Shown: positions 35,062-42,559 of the stretch, one piece after another | Numbering within the stretch: position 1 is the first letter of the stretch | Layout: each line of letters starts with the position of its first letter | Source: Flavobacterium salmonis | GTDB taxonomy: Bacteria; Bacteroidota; Bacteroidia; Flavobacteriales; Flavobacteriaceae | Direction of reading: 5' to 3' | Assembly: GCF_903819435.1 (NCBI RefSeq) | Contig: NZ_CAIJDP010000086.1 | Span: 1 to 64,000, forward strand | Length of the DNA: 64,000 bases | Made by a program: the position numbers and the translations under genes | The notes under the pieces: model-generated | The model's database searches: none | Seen by the model: the letters and a program-made list of their open reading frames with translations, nothing else | Told to the model about the DNA's origin: nothing

Positions 35062-35910
35062 ATGAAAAATACAAAAACATTTCCTGAACAGAAACAAAGC
35101 CTTCCTGGCAATGAATATTTAATGAAACCCGAGCCTGAGATTATCAAAGAAAATTATGACGGAAGCGGAAAACTTTTAGGGAAAGTCGCGTTTATAACCG
35201 GAGGTGACAGCGGAATAGGCCGGAGTGTTGCTGTCCATTTTGCAAGAGAAGGTGCCAATGTTGCAATTGTTTACCTTAAAGAAGATAAAGATGCGCAGAC
35301 AACCAAAGAGTTAATTGAAAAAGAAGGTCAGCAATGCCTCTTAATCAGTGGGGACCTGAAGGATGAAAAATTTTGCAAAAATGCTATAAAAGCCTGTATC
35401 AAAACATTTAACAAAATAAATGTGATAGTAAACAATGCTGCTGTTCAGTTTCCTCAAAATGAGCTTGAAAAAATTACTGCGGCACAGCTTCAAAAAACTT
35501 TTGAAACCAATATTTATCCTTATTTTTATATTACCAAAGCAGCTTTACCTTTTTTAAACAAAGGCGACAGCATTATAAACACAAGTTCGGTCACTGCTTA
35601 TCGTGGAAGTGAACATCTTCTTGATTATTCGAGTACAAAAGGTGCTATTTTAAGTTTTACCAGATCGTTATCAACCATGCTGGCAAAAAGACAAATCAGG
35701 GTTAACGGCGTTGCTCCTGGCCCCATATGGACACCTCTGATTGTTGCTACATTCGATAAAATTTCTGATTTTGGAAAAGACAATCCAATGGGAAGACCAG
35801 GGCAGCCATCAGAAGTTGGTCCTGCTTATGTTTTTCTAGCATCTGAAGACAGCAGTTATATTACCGGGCAATTTATTCACATAAACGGTGGTGAATTGAT
35901 AGGAGGTTAA
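35062..35910 (+). CDS. SDR family oxidoreductase, general stress protein 39 (YdaD/YhdF)-like
   Basis: A 282-residue short-chain dehydrogenase with the N-terminal extension of the stress-linked group (KTFPEQKQSLPGNEYLMKP, a PxQxQxxPGxExxMxPxP-type leader). The Rossmann motif is TGGDSGIG (46-53), then NNAA. The catalytic residues are Ser near 176, Tyr189 and Lys193 (DYSSTKG). The C-terminus YITGQFIHINGG is typical. The family reduces or oxidises small carbonyls with NAD(P)H; the substrate of this group is unknown. In Bacillus the relatives belong to the sigma-B regulon. It is divergent from the signalling operon and 14 bases before the SemiSWEET gene. Confidence 0.92.
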   Translation: MKNTKTFPEQKQSLPGNEYLMKPEPEIIKENYDGSGKLLGKVAFITGGDSGIGRSVAVHFAREGANVAIVYLKEDKDAQTTKELIEKEGQQCLLISGDLKDEKFCKNAIKACIKTFNKINVIVNNAAVQFPQNELEKITAAQLQKTFETNIYPYFYITKAALPFLNKGDSIINTSSVTAYRGSEHLLDYSSTKGAILSFTRSLSTMLAKRQIRVNGVAPGPIWTPLIVATFDKISDFGKDNPMGRPGQPSEVGPAYVFLASEDSSYITGQFIHINGGELIGG

Positions 35911-35924
35911 TTAAATTTAAAATT

Positions 35925-36185
35925 ATGAATTTTACTGACATAATGGGTTTGTTTGCAGGATTTTGTGTCACTGTTTCGGTTATTCCTCAAATAATAAAAG
36001 TATGGAAAACCAAAAAGGTAAAACAAATTTCACTACTGACCTTTAGCGTACTCACTTTTGGAATTGTAATATGGGTTGTTTACGGGATTTTAAAAAAAGA
36101 TTTCCCAATCATTATTACCAACAGCATTTCGTTATTCTTAAATCTCATAATGGTTTATTTTATTATTTACTATGAAAGAGAATAA
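35925..36185 (+). CDS. SemiSWEET-type PQ-loop sugar transporter
   Basis: An 86-residue membrane protein with three transmembrane helices, the one-triple-helix-bundle form of SWEET proteins that works as a dimer. The PQ motif is in SVIPQIIKVWKTKKVKQIS (helix 1 to loop), and the rest is the standard helix 2-helix 3 pair ending in YFIIYYERE. SemiSWEETs let sugars run down their gradient across the inner membrane. The gene is 14 bases after the stress SDR and shares its transcript, ended by the terminator at 36195-36228. A link between sugar movement and stress is inferred from the operon only. Confidence 0.92.
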   Translation: MNFTDIMGLFAGFCVTVSVIPQIIKVWKTKKVKQISLLTFSVLTFGIVIWVVYGILKKDFPIIITNSISLFLNLIMVYFIIYYERE

Positions 36186-36194
36186 ATCCTAAAA

Positions 36195-36228
36195 TAAAAA
36201 AAACAGCCTGATAAAAGCTGTTTTTTTT
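36195..36228. terminator. Bidirectional terminator between SemiSWEET and the AraC-like gene
   Basis: AAACAGC (36201-36207) pairs with GCTGTTT (36217-36223), with A-tract and T-tract on either side so that it can work on both strands. It lies 9 bases after one stop and 17 before the other. Confidence 0.8.
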
Positions 36229-36245
36229 CAATATGTGAGGCTCTG

Positions 36246-37070
36246 CTAGCTAACTAATTTTTGATTATATAATTTACTGAATGCCAGATGATATTTTTCT
36301 TTAAATACTTTTGATAAATAATTTCGGCTCATCTGGCCGGTTCCTGAAAACGCATTCAAAAAATTCAAATTAGAAACTCTTTTAAGTTCTTCTATTTGTT
36401 TATTGGCGAGTGTTAAAATTGGCTTTATGTCTTTCATATATCCATATGTATGCTGATCGAGTTCTGTTTCTAAAATGTTCTCTACAATTCTTTTACTCAA
36501 TAATTTTTTTACAATTCCTTTTTGCGGAATAGCCTCAATTTCTTTAATCTTTTGTGCGATTTTAAAATTTTGCGGCTCAATATTGATATATTGTCCTGAT
36601 GTATTATAGAAAATCTTATTTAAATCTGACAAGAGACCAACATCTTCTGTTTTAGAAGCAGTACAGATCACAATCGACATCTGAACACGTTTATATCCCT
36701 CCAAATAAAAAATATTATTAATATTTGACGTGTTTCTGATAATACCGCTTTGATTGGTTTTTATTTTTTTTATTGCACCATTGATTCCAAAACTATGACT
36801 AAAGCTACCCTCTGAGCAGTAAGCGAATAAAATAGGCGAATGTGCGCAGGATTCCATGCTAAGCAACGTATCATCATTAAATACGATATCAAATTGTATA
36901 TATGAAATTTGTTTATTAAAAGTGATACCACTTATAAACCCGTTTGCATTTTTAGACTTAACCGTTAAATTGTATTGATTATTTTCTGAAGTTAATGTCC
37001 CATTCAAACTATCTTTAAGGTCATTAAAAATAGTGTTCATTCTGCCTGTATTTAAGTAAAGTTTTTTCAT
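36246..37070 (-). CDS. AraC-like protein lacking the second helix-turn-helix
   Basis: A 274-residue protein whose first 200 residues resemble the ligand/oligomer domain of PchR-type AraC regulators in Bacteroidetes (IKEIEAIPQKGIVKKLLSKRIVENIL is the family's inter-domain helix). The end, MSRNYLSKVFKEKYHLAFSKLYNQ, matches the recognition helix of one AraC HTH, but the protein stops where the linker and second HTH (about 45 residues) should follow. No continuation is visible in another frame beyond the stop. It may bind DNA weakly as a dimer, act as an antagonist, or be a decayed gene. It lies in the stress island and is convergent with the SemiSWEET gene. Confidence 0.75.
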   Translation of the reverse strand: MKKLYLNTGRMNTIFNDLKDSLNGTLTSENNQYNLTVKSKNANGFISGITFNKQISYIQFDIVFNDDTLLSMESCAHSPILFAYCSEGSFSHSFGINGAIKKIKTNQSGIIRNTSNINNIFYLEGYKRVQMSIVICTASKTEDVGLLSDLNKIFYNTSGQYINIEPQNFKIAQKIKEIEAIPQKGIVKKLLSKRIVENILETELDQHTYGYMKDIKPILTLANKQIEELKRVSNLNFLNAFSGTGQMSRNYLSKVFKEKYHLAFSKLYNQKLVS

Positions 37071-37261
37071 CTGATCGTTTTTTAAAAATGAGTTTTATAA
37101 TTAAAAAGAGTTCGGAATTTTAAACTTTAATTTTTTATGATTAATTCTATCTCTTTTGAACAATTCAAATTTCGATATACTGCGAAGGTTTGTTGTTATA
37201 TAATTTTTCGCAGGACTTTCATAATTAATAGTTTATAAAAAAACAACATGTCTGATAAAAC

Positions 37262-37303
37262 AAAAACAGCTGCTCCAACTTAATGTTTGAACAGCTGTTT
37301 TTT
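37262..37303 (-). terminator. Terminator of the 37346-37711 gene
   Basis: AAAAACAGCTG (37262-37272) pairs with CAGCTGTTTTTT (37292-37303), with further pairs in the loop region. The T-run follows on the minus strand, about 43 bases after the stop. Confidence 0.78.
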
Positions 37304-37345
37304 CAGCAAAATAAAAAAATCCTAACCTATGAATCTAATTAAGCT

Positions 37346-37711
37346 TTAAGTGAGTTTATTAATATCGGCATTAGTCGAATAGTTTTTTTCGGGTATGTCT
37401 TTAAAAAATTCAGCTGCTTCCAAATCGGCAGATGGGCCATATCCTAATAAATAAGTACCTTTTTTATTGTCTGCCGTTTCTATAATATACAAAATTGACA
37501 TATCGTCCGGATCGCTCATTCCTTCGTATCTATGATGGGCTACAATAAAAATCTCTTCCGGTTTATAAGAATATTTAGATTCTGTTTCTAAAAGAGAGTC
37601 ATCCTGAAACAAAAAATTACAGCAATACCCTTTTTTTTGATACTCCTCTATATATTCTAATTCGTGTTTTGAAAGTTCTTTTTTCATGATAATATCAATT
37701 ATATGATTCAT
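37346..37711 (-). CDS. Hypothetical small cytoplasmic protein, 121 aa
   Basis: A short protein with the pattern ELEYIEEYQKKGYCCNFLFQDD, then SYKPEEIFIVAHHRYEGMSDPDDMSILYIIE and a final GTYLLGYGPSADLEAAEFF. It is a conserved flavobacterial type that I recognise by pattern but whose function is unknown; no catalytic motif can be assigned. The true start may be the ATG at 37687 (MKKELSKHELEYI), since the first eight residues are not typical. It stands alone with its own terminator, within the stress island. Confidence 0.75.
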   Translation of the reverse strand: MNHIIDIIMKKELSKHELEYIEEYQKKGYCCNFLFQDDSLLETESKYSYKPEEIFIVAHHRYEGMSDPDDMSILYIIETADNKKGTYLLGYGPSADLEAAEFFKDIPEKNYSTNADINKLT

Positions 37712-38015
37712 TAAAGTTTTTCAAACCTTTCTAAGCAAATTTCACTTATTTAAAAAGAACCTTTTGACTCAAAAAATATTTTTTTTATCCCATTAAGTCA
37801 TTTGTGCAAAAATTAAAAAACGCAACTATAAATTCGATATAGAACAATATTGAGATTTTAACCCGAAAAAAAGCAATTAAAATACAATGCCATCTCCGAA
37901 TTATCAATATTGTGAAAGCAAACAGGAATTGAGCCAGATTGGCTCAGGAAATTGTAAAATGCAGAAAAGTATAAGAAATTACAATAATCAAAACTAAAAG
38001 ATAAAGACAGTGCTT
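37712..38015. other. Intergenic stretch without a recognisable gene
   Basis: About 300 AT-rich bases lie between the hypothetical gene and the lone receiver. A small imperfect palindrome (TGAGCCAGATTGGCTCA, 37931-37947) is present. No open frame of note and no clear -7 box were seen. Confidence 0.45.
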
Positions 38016-38450
38016 TTAATCTTTATTTTGAAAAACAAAATTATTAACTGTTGGAACAAAATTCTCCCAGTCTATTTGCAGGGCATGCTCAATAGACTTT
38101 ATAATGTCATTCATTAAAACTGGCTTGGTTATAAATAAACTAGCTCCTAAAGCACGACATTTTTCGATAATTCCGGGCTCATTTGATGTTGAAAATATAA
38201 TGATCGGAATATTTAGTTTATCGCCATTATAAAGTTCTGACAAAACATCAAAACCGTTTTTCCCCGGCATGTTCAAATCCAAAAAAATAACATCCGGTGC
38301 TGGTGGGGGATTATAAATTGCATTTAACAGTTTTTCTCCACCTGTGTATGTCTGAAGTTTTATTTCTTTCTGCAATGATTCTACAGCATCAGCAAAAATA
38401 CTCAAATCATCCTCGTCATCATCAGTGTAGAATATAGTTATTGCATCCAT
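38016..38450 (-). CDS. Single-domain response regulator (Rcp1 type)
   Basis: A 144-residue receiver only, of the group with an acidic DDDEDD cluster (residues 10-15), phosphoacceptor Asp58 in VIFLDLNMPGKNG and Lys109 in FITKP. Such receivers serve as phosphate shuttles for soluble kinases, for example phytochrome partners. It has no output domain and is not next to its kinase, but the REC-kinase gene at 33585 is of the kind that uses such a partner. The pairing is inference. It is transcribed alone, divergent from the GSP26-like gene at 38632. Confidence 0.92.
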   Translation of the reverse strand: MDAITIFYTDDDEDDLSIFADAVESLQKEIKLQTYTGGEKLLNAIYNPPPAPDVIFLDLNMPGKNGFDVLSELYNGDKLNIPIIIFSTSNEPGIIEKCRALGASLFITKPVLMNDIIKSIEHALQIDWENFVPTVNNFVFQNKD

Positions 38451-38631
38451 AAGAATTTTTAAATTAATAAATCTAAGCCAAAGATAAATAATTTAAGAGG
38501 ATTACCAATTACATCACAATTTCTGAAAACAGGAAAAATAGAAATATCATAATCCTAAGAATGAATTATATAACTGTAAAAAACTAAAAAAACTGATCTT
38601 TATTTTTTGTATAAATTTTAAAAATAAAAAC

Positions 38632-39132
38632 ATGGGAGATCATAAAGACCTTAAAAATATTTCAGCAGCTGAAAAAATAAAAGATCTGGCTGAAGATATA
38701 AAAACGTGTATGTTGTGTACATATAAAAACGAAAAATTACAATCTCGCCCAATGTCATTTCAGGAGATCGACGAATATGGAAATTTTTTTTTCTTATCAG
38801 ATAAGAACAGTAACAAAAATGAAGAAATTTCAGCAAATTCAAAAGTCGAAATTATTTTTGCCCAGCCTCACGACAAATTCATGATCCTGCATGGCAATGC
38901 TACTATTTCGTATGATCGAAAAAGGATTAAAGAATTATGGAATTCTATAATCAAAATCTGGATGACCGGCGGTGCTGATGATCCTAATTTGAGTATTATA
39001 AAAGTTGTTCCCGAAGATGGTTATTACTGGAATAATAAAAATGGTAAAATGGTTGCAATTGCAAAAATGACAGTAGCTTTTGTAACCGGAAAAACAATGG
39101 ATGACGGAATTGAAGGCAATCTTGAACTATAG
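38632..39132 (+). CDS. Pyridoxamine 5'-phosphate oxidase-fold protein, general stress protein 26-like
   Basis: A 166-residue split-barrel flavin-fold protein. Its signature runs AEDIKTCMLCTYKNEKLQSRPMS, then FFFLSDKNSNKNEEISANSKVEIIFA, and late WMTGGADDPNLSIIKVVPEDGYYWNN. This matches the GSP26 group of Bacillus stress proteins and its Xanthomonas relatives, which bind FMN or FAD. No enzymatic reaction is established for the group. It is monocistronic and divergent from the lone receiver. Its company here (SDR, ferritin-like, DUF72, glycosylase) fits a general stress regulon. Confidence 0.9.
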   Translation: MGDHKDLKNISAAEKIKDLAEDIKTCMLCTYKNEKLQSRPMSFQEIDEYGNFFFLSDKNSNKNEEISANSKVEIIFAQPHDKFMILHGNATISYDRKRIKELWNSIIKIWMTGGADDPNLSIIKVVPEDGYYWNNKNGKMVAIAKMTVAFVTGKTMDDGIEGNLEL

Positions 39133-39186
39133 TAAGGATATAAAAATGGCAATCGAAATGATTATTAATTGTCATTTTTATATTTT

Positions 39187-39885
39187 TTAAAATTCAAGGG
39201 CATTTAAGATTCCTTGTGTGCCTGCTGTATTATTAAAATAAACAAAAGCATTTTTGTCTTCCAGCTTGTTCTTAATCTGCTTTAATTCGACGGTAGAATA
39301 ACCCGAATAAAAAAGTTCTGAATTACCGTGAAACCTGATGTAAATTAATGGGAATTCAGTAAAAACTGTCTGTGGAAGATTTGGATAACTTACACTGCAG
39401 AAGGTAATATTATTTTCAAGAAAAATTTCCCATACATCTTCATTCCACCAGCTTTCATGCCTAAATTCAATAACATTTTTGAATTCATAATCTAAGTTCA
39501 CTACAATTTCATGGAGCCTTTCCTTACTATACTGATAACTTGGCGGTAACTGAAACAAAATACATCCTAATTTTTCCTTTAAGCCGTTTTTACAAATGCT
39601 GTAAAAATCTTCAATGAGGGTTTTACAATTTGTAAATTTTTTAATATGAGTAATCTCTTTATGCACCTTAACTGAAAACAGAAAGTTTTCAGGAGCTTTT
39701 TTATACCAATTGTGAAATATTTCTACTGTAGGAAATTTATAAAAACTACCATTGAATTCATAAGTATCAAAATATTGGCAATAATGTTCGAACCATTTAG
39801 AAGCAGGGAGATTTTCAGGATAGAAAATACCTTTCCAAAAACGATTATTAAAACTTGAACAGCCTTTTAAAACATTATTTTTCAT
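39187..39885 (-). CDS. DUF72 domain-containing protein
   Basis: A TIM-barrel-like protein of about 232 residues. DUF72 landmarks are GCSSFNNRFWKGIFYPENLPASKWFEHY at the start (residues about 7-34), TYEFNGSFYKFP, LFSVKVHKEITHIKK, CILFQLPPSYQYS, IEFRHESW and the late YIRFHGN and AFVYFNNT. The function is unknown, with a sugar-isomerase-like fold. The frame is open to 39912, but the ATG at 39885 overlaps the stop of the frameshift-corrected glycosylase gene by four bases (ATGA), which indicates coupled translation. It is therefore the second gene of a DNA-repair/DUF72 operon. Confidence 0.9.
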   Translation of the reverse strand: MKNNVLKGCSSFNNRFWKGIFYPENLPASKWFEHYCQYFDTYEFNGSFYKFPTVEIFHNWYKKAPENFLFSVKVHKEITHIKKFTNCKTLIEDFYSICKNGLKEKLGCILFQLPPSYQYSKERLHEIVVNLDYEFKNVIEFRHESWWNEDVWEIFLENNITFCSVSYPNLPQTVFTEFPLIYIRFHGNSELFYSGYSTVELKQIKNKLEDKNAFVYFNNTAGTQGILNALEF

Positions 39886-39988
39886 AGGTATATTTTTTGA
39901 CAATTGGTGCAAAAAAAACTTCGTCGTTTTTTTATACCGGTATGCCTTTTTTCTAATGGAAGATTACAACGAACACATTTTTTTTTTG
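39882..39988 (-). other. Out-of-frame zinc-finger end of the Fpg/Nei glycosylase
   Basis: After a run of ten A (minus strand, 39978-39987), the frame of the glycosylase ends quickly at MCSL. Reading with one A fewer gives CVRCNLPLEKRHTGIKK, then RRSFFCTNCQKIYL and a TGA at 39882-39884. That is a full C-x2-C...C-x2-C Fpg/Nei zinc finger with the conserved arginine. The restored stop overlaps the DUF72 start. Confidence 0.88.
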
Positions 39989-40614
39989 GTATGTGCGAGC
40001 CAATGTTTCTTTAATTCATACTTTTTTTTCCAGTCCAGAAATTGAAAACTATATATAACACTCTCGTCAATAAGTTTTTGAATGTCCTCTAAAGGAATTT
40101 TACCTACTAAAGATTCCGGATGAATTTTACATCTGTATAAAACTTCATTTTTTATAATATTTCCTACTCCGGAGAATATGTCCTGTTCTAATAAAGCATC
40201 ACAAATCATCTTGTTGGGAATCTTATCCAAACTTTTTTTTGCTTTTTCGGGATTCCAATTTTCGCTCATCACATCTTCTTCCCAATTATAATAAAGATTG
40301 ATGTCGCCTTCTAAAATTTTAATCGAGCAGGTATAAAAATTAATTTCTCCATTTGTAAAAACCAATCTCAGTCTTGGAATAGTTTCCTTTTTTTCATTGA
40401 TTAGATAAGTACCAAACATGAGCATGTGAATTTTGACAGTAAAGTCATCAAAGCAAATTAAAAAATGCTTACCCCAACTTTTAAATTCAAGTATCGTTTT
40501 GTTTTTTAACCTCAAAATATCGATACTGCTATTTCCCGAAACATCAATGATATTTTGCCCTGAAAATTGCTGTACTGCTTCTTTTAATATCACTATTGAT
40601 GGACCTTCTGGCAT
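39964..40614 (-). CDS. Fpg/Nei-family DNA glycosylase, zinc finger lost by frameshift
   Basis: 216 residues as read. The N-terminus MPEGPSIVIL supplies the catalytic Pro2 and Glu3 of the Nei branch. KIHMLMFGTYL is the DNA-contact strand with the Met/His loop, and DIFSGVGNIIKNEVLYRCKIHP is the helix-two-turn-helix. These bifunctional enzymes cut out oxidised bases and nick the strand. The C-terminal zinc finger is present in DNA but out of frame behind an A10 tract (see 39882-39988); with nine A the protein would be about 243 residues. A sequencing error, slippage during expression, or a true mutation are all possible. It lies between the ferritin-like gene and DUF72. Confidence 0.88.
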   Translation of the reverse strand: MPEGPSIVILKEAVQQFSGQNIIDVSGNSSIDILRLKNKTILEFKSWGKHFLICFDDFTVKIHMLMFGTYLINEKKETIPRLRLVFTNGEINFYTCSIKILEGDINLYYNWEEDVMSENWNPEKAKKSLDKIPNKMICDALLEQDIFSGVGNIIKNEVLYRCKIHPESLVGKIPLEDIQKLIDESVIYSFQFLDWKKKYELKKHWLAHTKKKMCSL

Positions 40615-40636
40615 AATATCACTATTTTAATAAACT

Positions 40637-40666
40637 AAAAAAGCACAGTATAGAACTGCGCTTTTT
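40637..40666 (-). terminator. Terminator of the ferritin-like gene
   Basis: AAAAAGCACAGT (40637-40648) pairs with ACTGCGCTTTTT (40655-40666), with one mismatch. The minus-strand T-run follows, and it is 16 bases after the stop. Confidence 0.78.
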
Positions 40667-40681
40667 AATATTTCATAAAAA

Positions 40682-41257
40682 TTACTCCAATTCTGCAGCT
40701 TCAAGATTTACTGCATTTACTGCTACTTCGGTAAGTTTTTTGTCTGCTCCTTTTTCTTCGTCAAGCGTTTGCTCTAATAAAGCAGCTGCTTCTTCGAATC
40801 CTAATGTTTCTGCAAATTGTCTAAGTGTTCCGTAAGTTGCAATTTCATAATGTTCAATTTTTTGACTTGCTGCAATTATTCCGGCGTCACGTACCACACC
40901 TAATTCTGTCTCTTCAAGAATTCCTTTTCCTTCTTCGATTAAGCCATCCATAGCATCACATTTTTTAGCTGTAGCTTTTTTGCCTATCAGTTCAAAAACT
41001 TTTTCCAAACGAATTATATGTTCTTCCGTTTCGGTCAAGTGAGAATTTAGAGCCTCGATTAAATCAGCCGATGTTGCATTTTTAGCCATTTTTGGAAGTG
41101 CTTTTGTCAAGGCTTTTTCTGCCCAATAGATATCTTTAAGACTATCCTCAAACAATTCTGTCAGACCTTTTGCAGCATTTGACTTTGGTTTTACTGCTCC
41201 ACTTTTTTTAGCTTCTTGTTTAAGGGCTGTTTCTTTTTTATTATCTGTAGTTTTCAT
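40682..41257 (-). CDS. YciE/YciF ferritin-like domain protein (DUF892)
   Basis: A 191-residue protein with a lysine/alanine-rich N-terminal tail (about 1-28) and a four-helix ferritin-like DUF892 domain. The helices carry LFEDSLKDIYWAEKALTKAL, LNSHLTETEEHIIRLEKVFE, QKIEHYEIATYGTL and LLEQTLDEEKGADKKLTEVA. The E...HxxE pairs fit a di-iron centre. The family is induced by osmotic, stationary and other stresses in enteric bacteria, with a proposed role in peroxide or iron handling. The basic tail could bind DNA; that is inference. It is transcribed alone with a -7 box at 41287 and its own terminator. Confidence 0.93.
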   Translation of the reverse strand: MKTTDNKKETALKQEAKKSGAVKPKSNAAKGLTELFEDSLKDIYWAEKALTKALPKMAKNATSADLIEALNSHLTETEEHIIRLEKVFELIGKKATAKKCDAMDGLIEEGKGILEETELGVVRDAGIIAASQKIEHYEIATYGTLRQFAETLGFEEAAALLEQTLDEEKGADKKLTEVAVNAVNLEAAELE

Positions 41258-41286
41258 AATTATAAATTTTTATTGATTAATGTTTT

Positions 41287-41294
41287 CAAAATTA
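41287..41294 (-). promoter_or_regulatory. -7 box for the ferritin-like gene
   Basis: TAATTTTG on the minus strand matches TAnnTTTG, about 29 bases before the ATG at 41257. Confidence 0.55.
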
Positions 41295-41409
41295 GATTGT
41301 TAATCAACCCTTTACTTATATTATTCAAATCCAGAGTTTCAAGATAAACACCTGTAGATTATGAAAATAGATTATTAAATTCTGTAAGAGGTTTCTTTTG
41401 AATCGTGGA

Positions 41410-41417
41410 TAGCTTTG
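41410..41417 (+). promoter_or_regulatory. -7 box for the 41446 gene
   Basis: TAGCTTTG matches TAnnTTTG, 28 bases before the ATG at 41446. It probably serves both acidic-protein genes. Confidence 0.55.
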
Positions 41418-41445
41418 TAATATTGAATTATTAAAAATAAATATC

Positions 41446-41772
41446 ATGAAAACGCATATCTCAAATAGCAGAAATAAATATAACCATTACGAAAACGCAC
41501 AGCTTTACTTTGAACAAAAATATCAGGGAGGATTTTTGGATCCTGATGCGGCTATTTTAATTGAAAGCGCAATTGATAAACTTCTGAAAAAAGATAATAT
41601 ACTTCGAAATGAAAATATTCCAAATGATGGAAGTATGAGCGAAGAAGAATATGTTAAAAAACATCAGGAAGATGATAATTACTACAAACCTGAAAAAACG
41701 GAACAGGAAGAAGAAGGCATACAAAACGATGAAAACTTAGATTATGACGAGTTAGAACAACGAAATGACTAA
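41446..41772 (+). CDS. Hypothetical acidic protein, 108 aa
   Basis: A protein in two parts. A short ordered segment (about 10-55, YENAQLYFEQKYQGGFLDPD followed by an AAILIESAIDKLLKK helix) is followed by a glutamate-rich, probably disordered tail (SEEEYVKKHQEDDNYYKPEK, then EQEEEGIQNDENLDYDELEQ). I know no family for it. It lies 38 bases before a second, still more acidic gene, with which it shares promoter and terminator. The stress-gene context suggests desiccation- or osmotic-type protection, but nothing in the sequence proves it. Confidence 0.72.
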   Translation: MKTHISNSRNKYNHYENAQLYFEQKYQGGFLDPDAAILIESAIDKLLKKDNILRNENIPNDGSMSEEEYVKKHQEDDNYYKPEKTEQEEEGIQNDENLDYDELEQRND

Positions 41773-41810
41773 TCATAAGCTAAATATTAATAATACTAAA
41801 AACTACTATT

Positions 41811-42287
41811 ATGAGCACTATAGATCAAAATAATACAGATAAAAATGTCCTTATGAATGAGGAACTGTATCAAAACAATAAACAGAAACAAACCAACAGA
41901 GAAATCGCCGAACAGGGGTTTGCGGTTCGAAATGGTCATGACCCAAACAAACCAAATCCGGATGAACGAATCACAAATGATGAAGATGATTTAGACGACC
42001 TAAACGATGATTTTCATGCAGACAGAGATCTGGAAGGCAATGACAACTTAGACGACCTTGATGAAGAAATTGACCTTGATGGCGATGAAAGAATCGTTAA
42101 TGACGAATTTGACAATCCTTCTGATTCATTTGACAACACCTTTAATGAAACCGAAGAAGATTTAGAAGAAATTGATCAGGACGACGAAGAGATTAAAGAA
42201 GAGGACGGCTTAGAATATAAAGAAGATGATATTCAGAAAGAAAAAAATGAGGAAAATTATCCTTCAAATGATCCGAGGAAGTTCTAA
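41811..42287 (+). CDS. Highly acidic, low-complexity hypothetical protein, 158 aa
   Basis: A very acidic protein with hardly any hydrophobic core, expected to be disordered. After an N-terminal segment (QTNREIAEQGFAVRNGHDPN) it is dominated by aspartate and glutamate: DEDDLDDLNDD, DNLDDLDEEIDLDGDE, EEDLEEIDQDDEEIKEEDG. The phrase DERI(T/V)ND occurs twice, hinting at an internal repeat. No family is recognised. It could be a calcium or cation buffer, a nucleic-acid mimic, or a stress chaperone of hydrophilin type; I cannot choose. It is second in an operon with the 41446 gene and ended by the terminator at 42336. Confidence 0.72.
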   Translation: MSTIDQNNTDKNVLMNEELYQNNKQKQTNREIAEQGFAVRNGHDPNKPNPDERITNDEDDLDDLNDDFHADRDLEGNDNLDDLDEEIDLDGDERIVNDEFDNPSDSFDNTFNETEEDLEEIDQDDEEIKEEDGLEYKEDDIQKEKNEENYPSNDPRKF

Positions 42288-42335
42288 GATTACTCAACGC
42301 TTCTGCCATATCTAATCAATATAAAAAATAATTTA

Positions 42336-42366
42336 GGTGCAACTTTATAAAAGTTGCACCTTTTTA
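42336..42366 (+). terminator. Terminator of the acidic-protein operon
   Basis: GGTGCAACTTT (42336-42346) pairs perfectly with AAAGTTGCACC (42350-42360), followed by five T. Confidence 0.9.
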
Positions 42367-42559
42367 TATGACTTAAAGTAAAATATCTTCGAATCTCTAC
42401 GTATACTTTAAATAATTATTTCTCCAATAAGTAATCATTTCCTTATTTTAATTTTCACATGTAAGAAAAATACATATCTTTACTATCGTGTATTTATCTT
42501 ACATTTTAATTGCTGAATCTAAATTGAAACGCAAAAAATTAGCCCCAAATAATTAATTT

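Noticed and set aside
37931-37947. Palindrome TGAGCCAGATTGGCTCA as an operator
   Set aside because: It is not near a recognisable promoter or start, and a single short palindrome in a 300-base gap is weak evidence.
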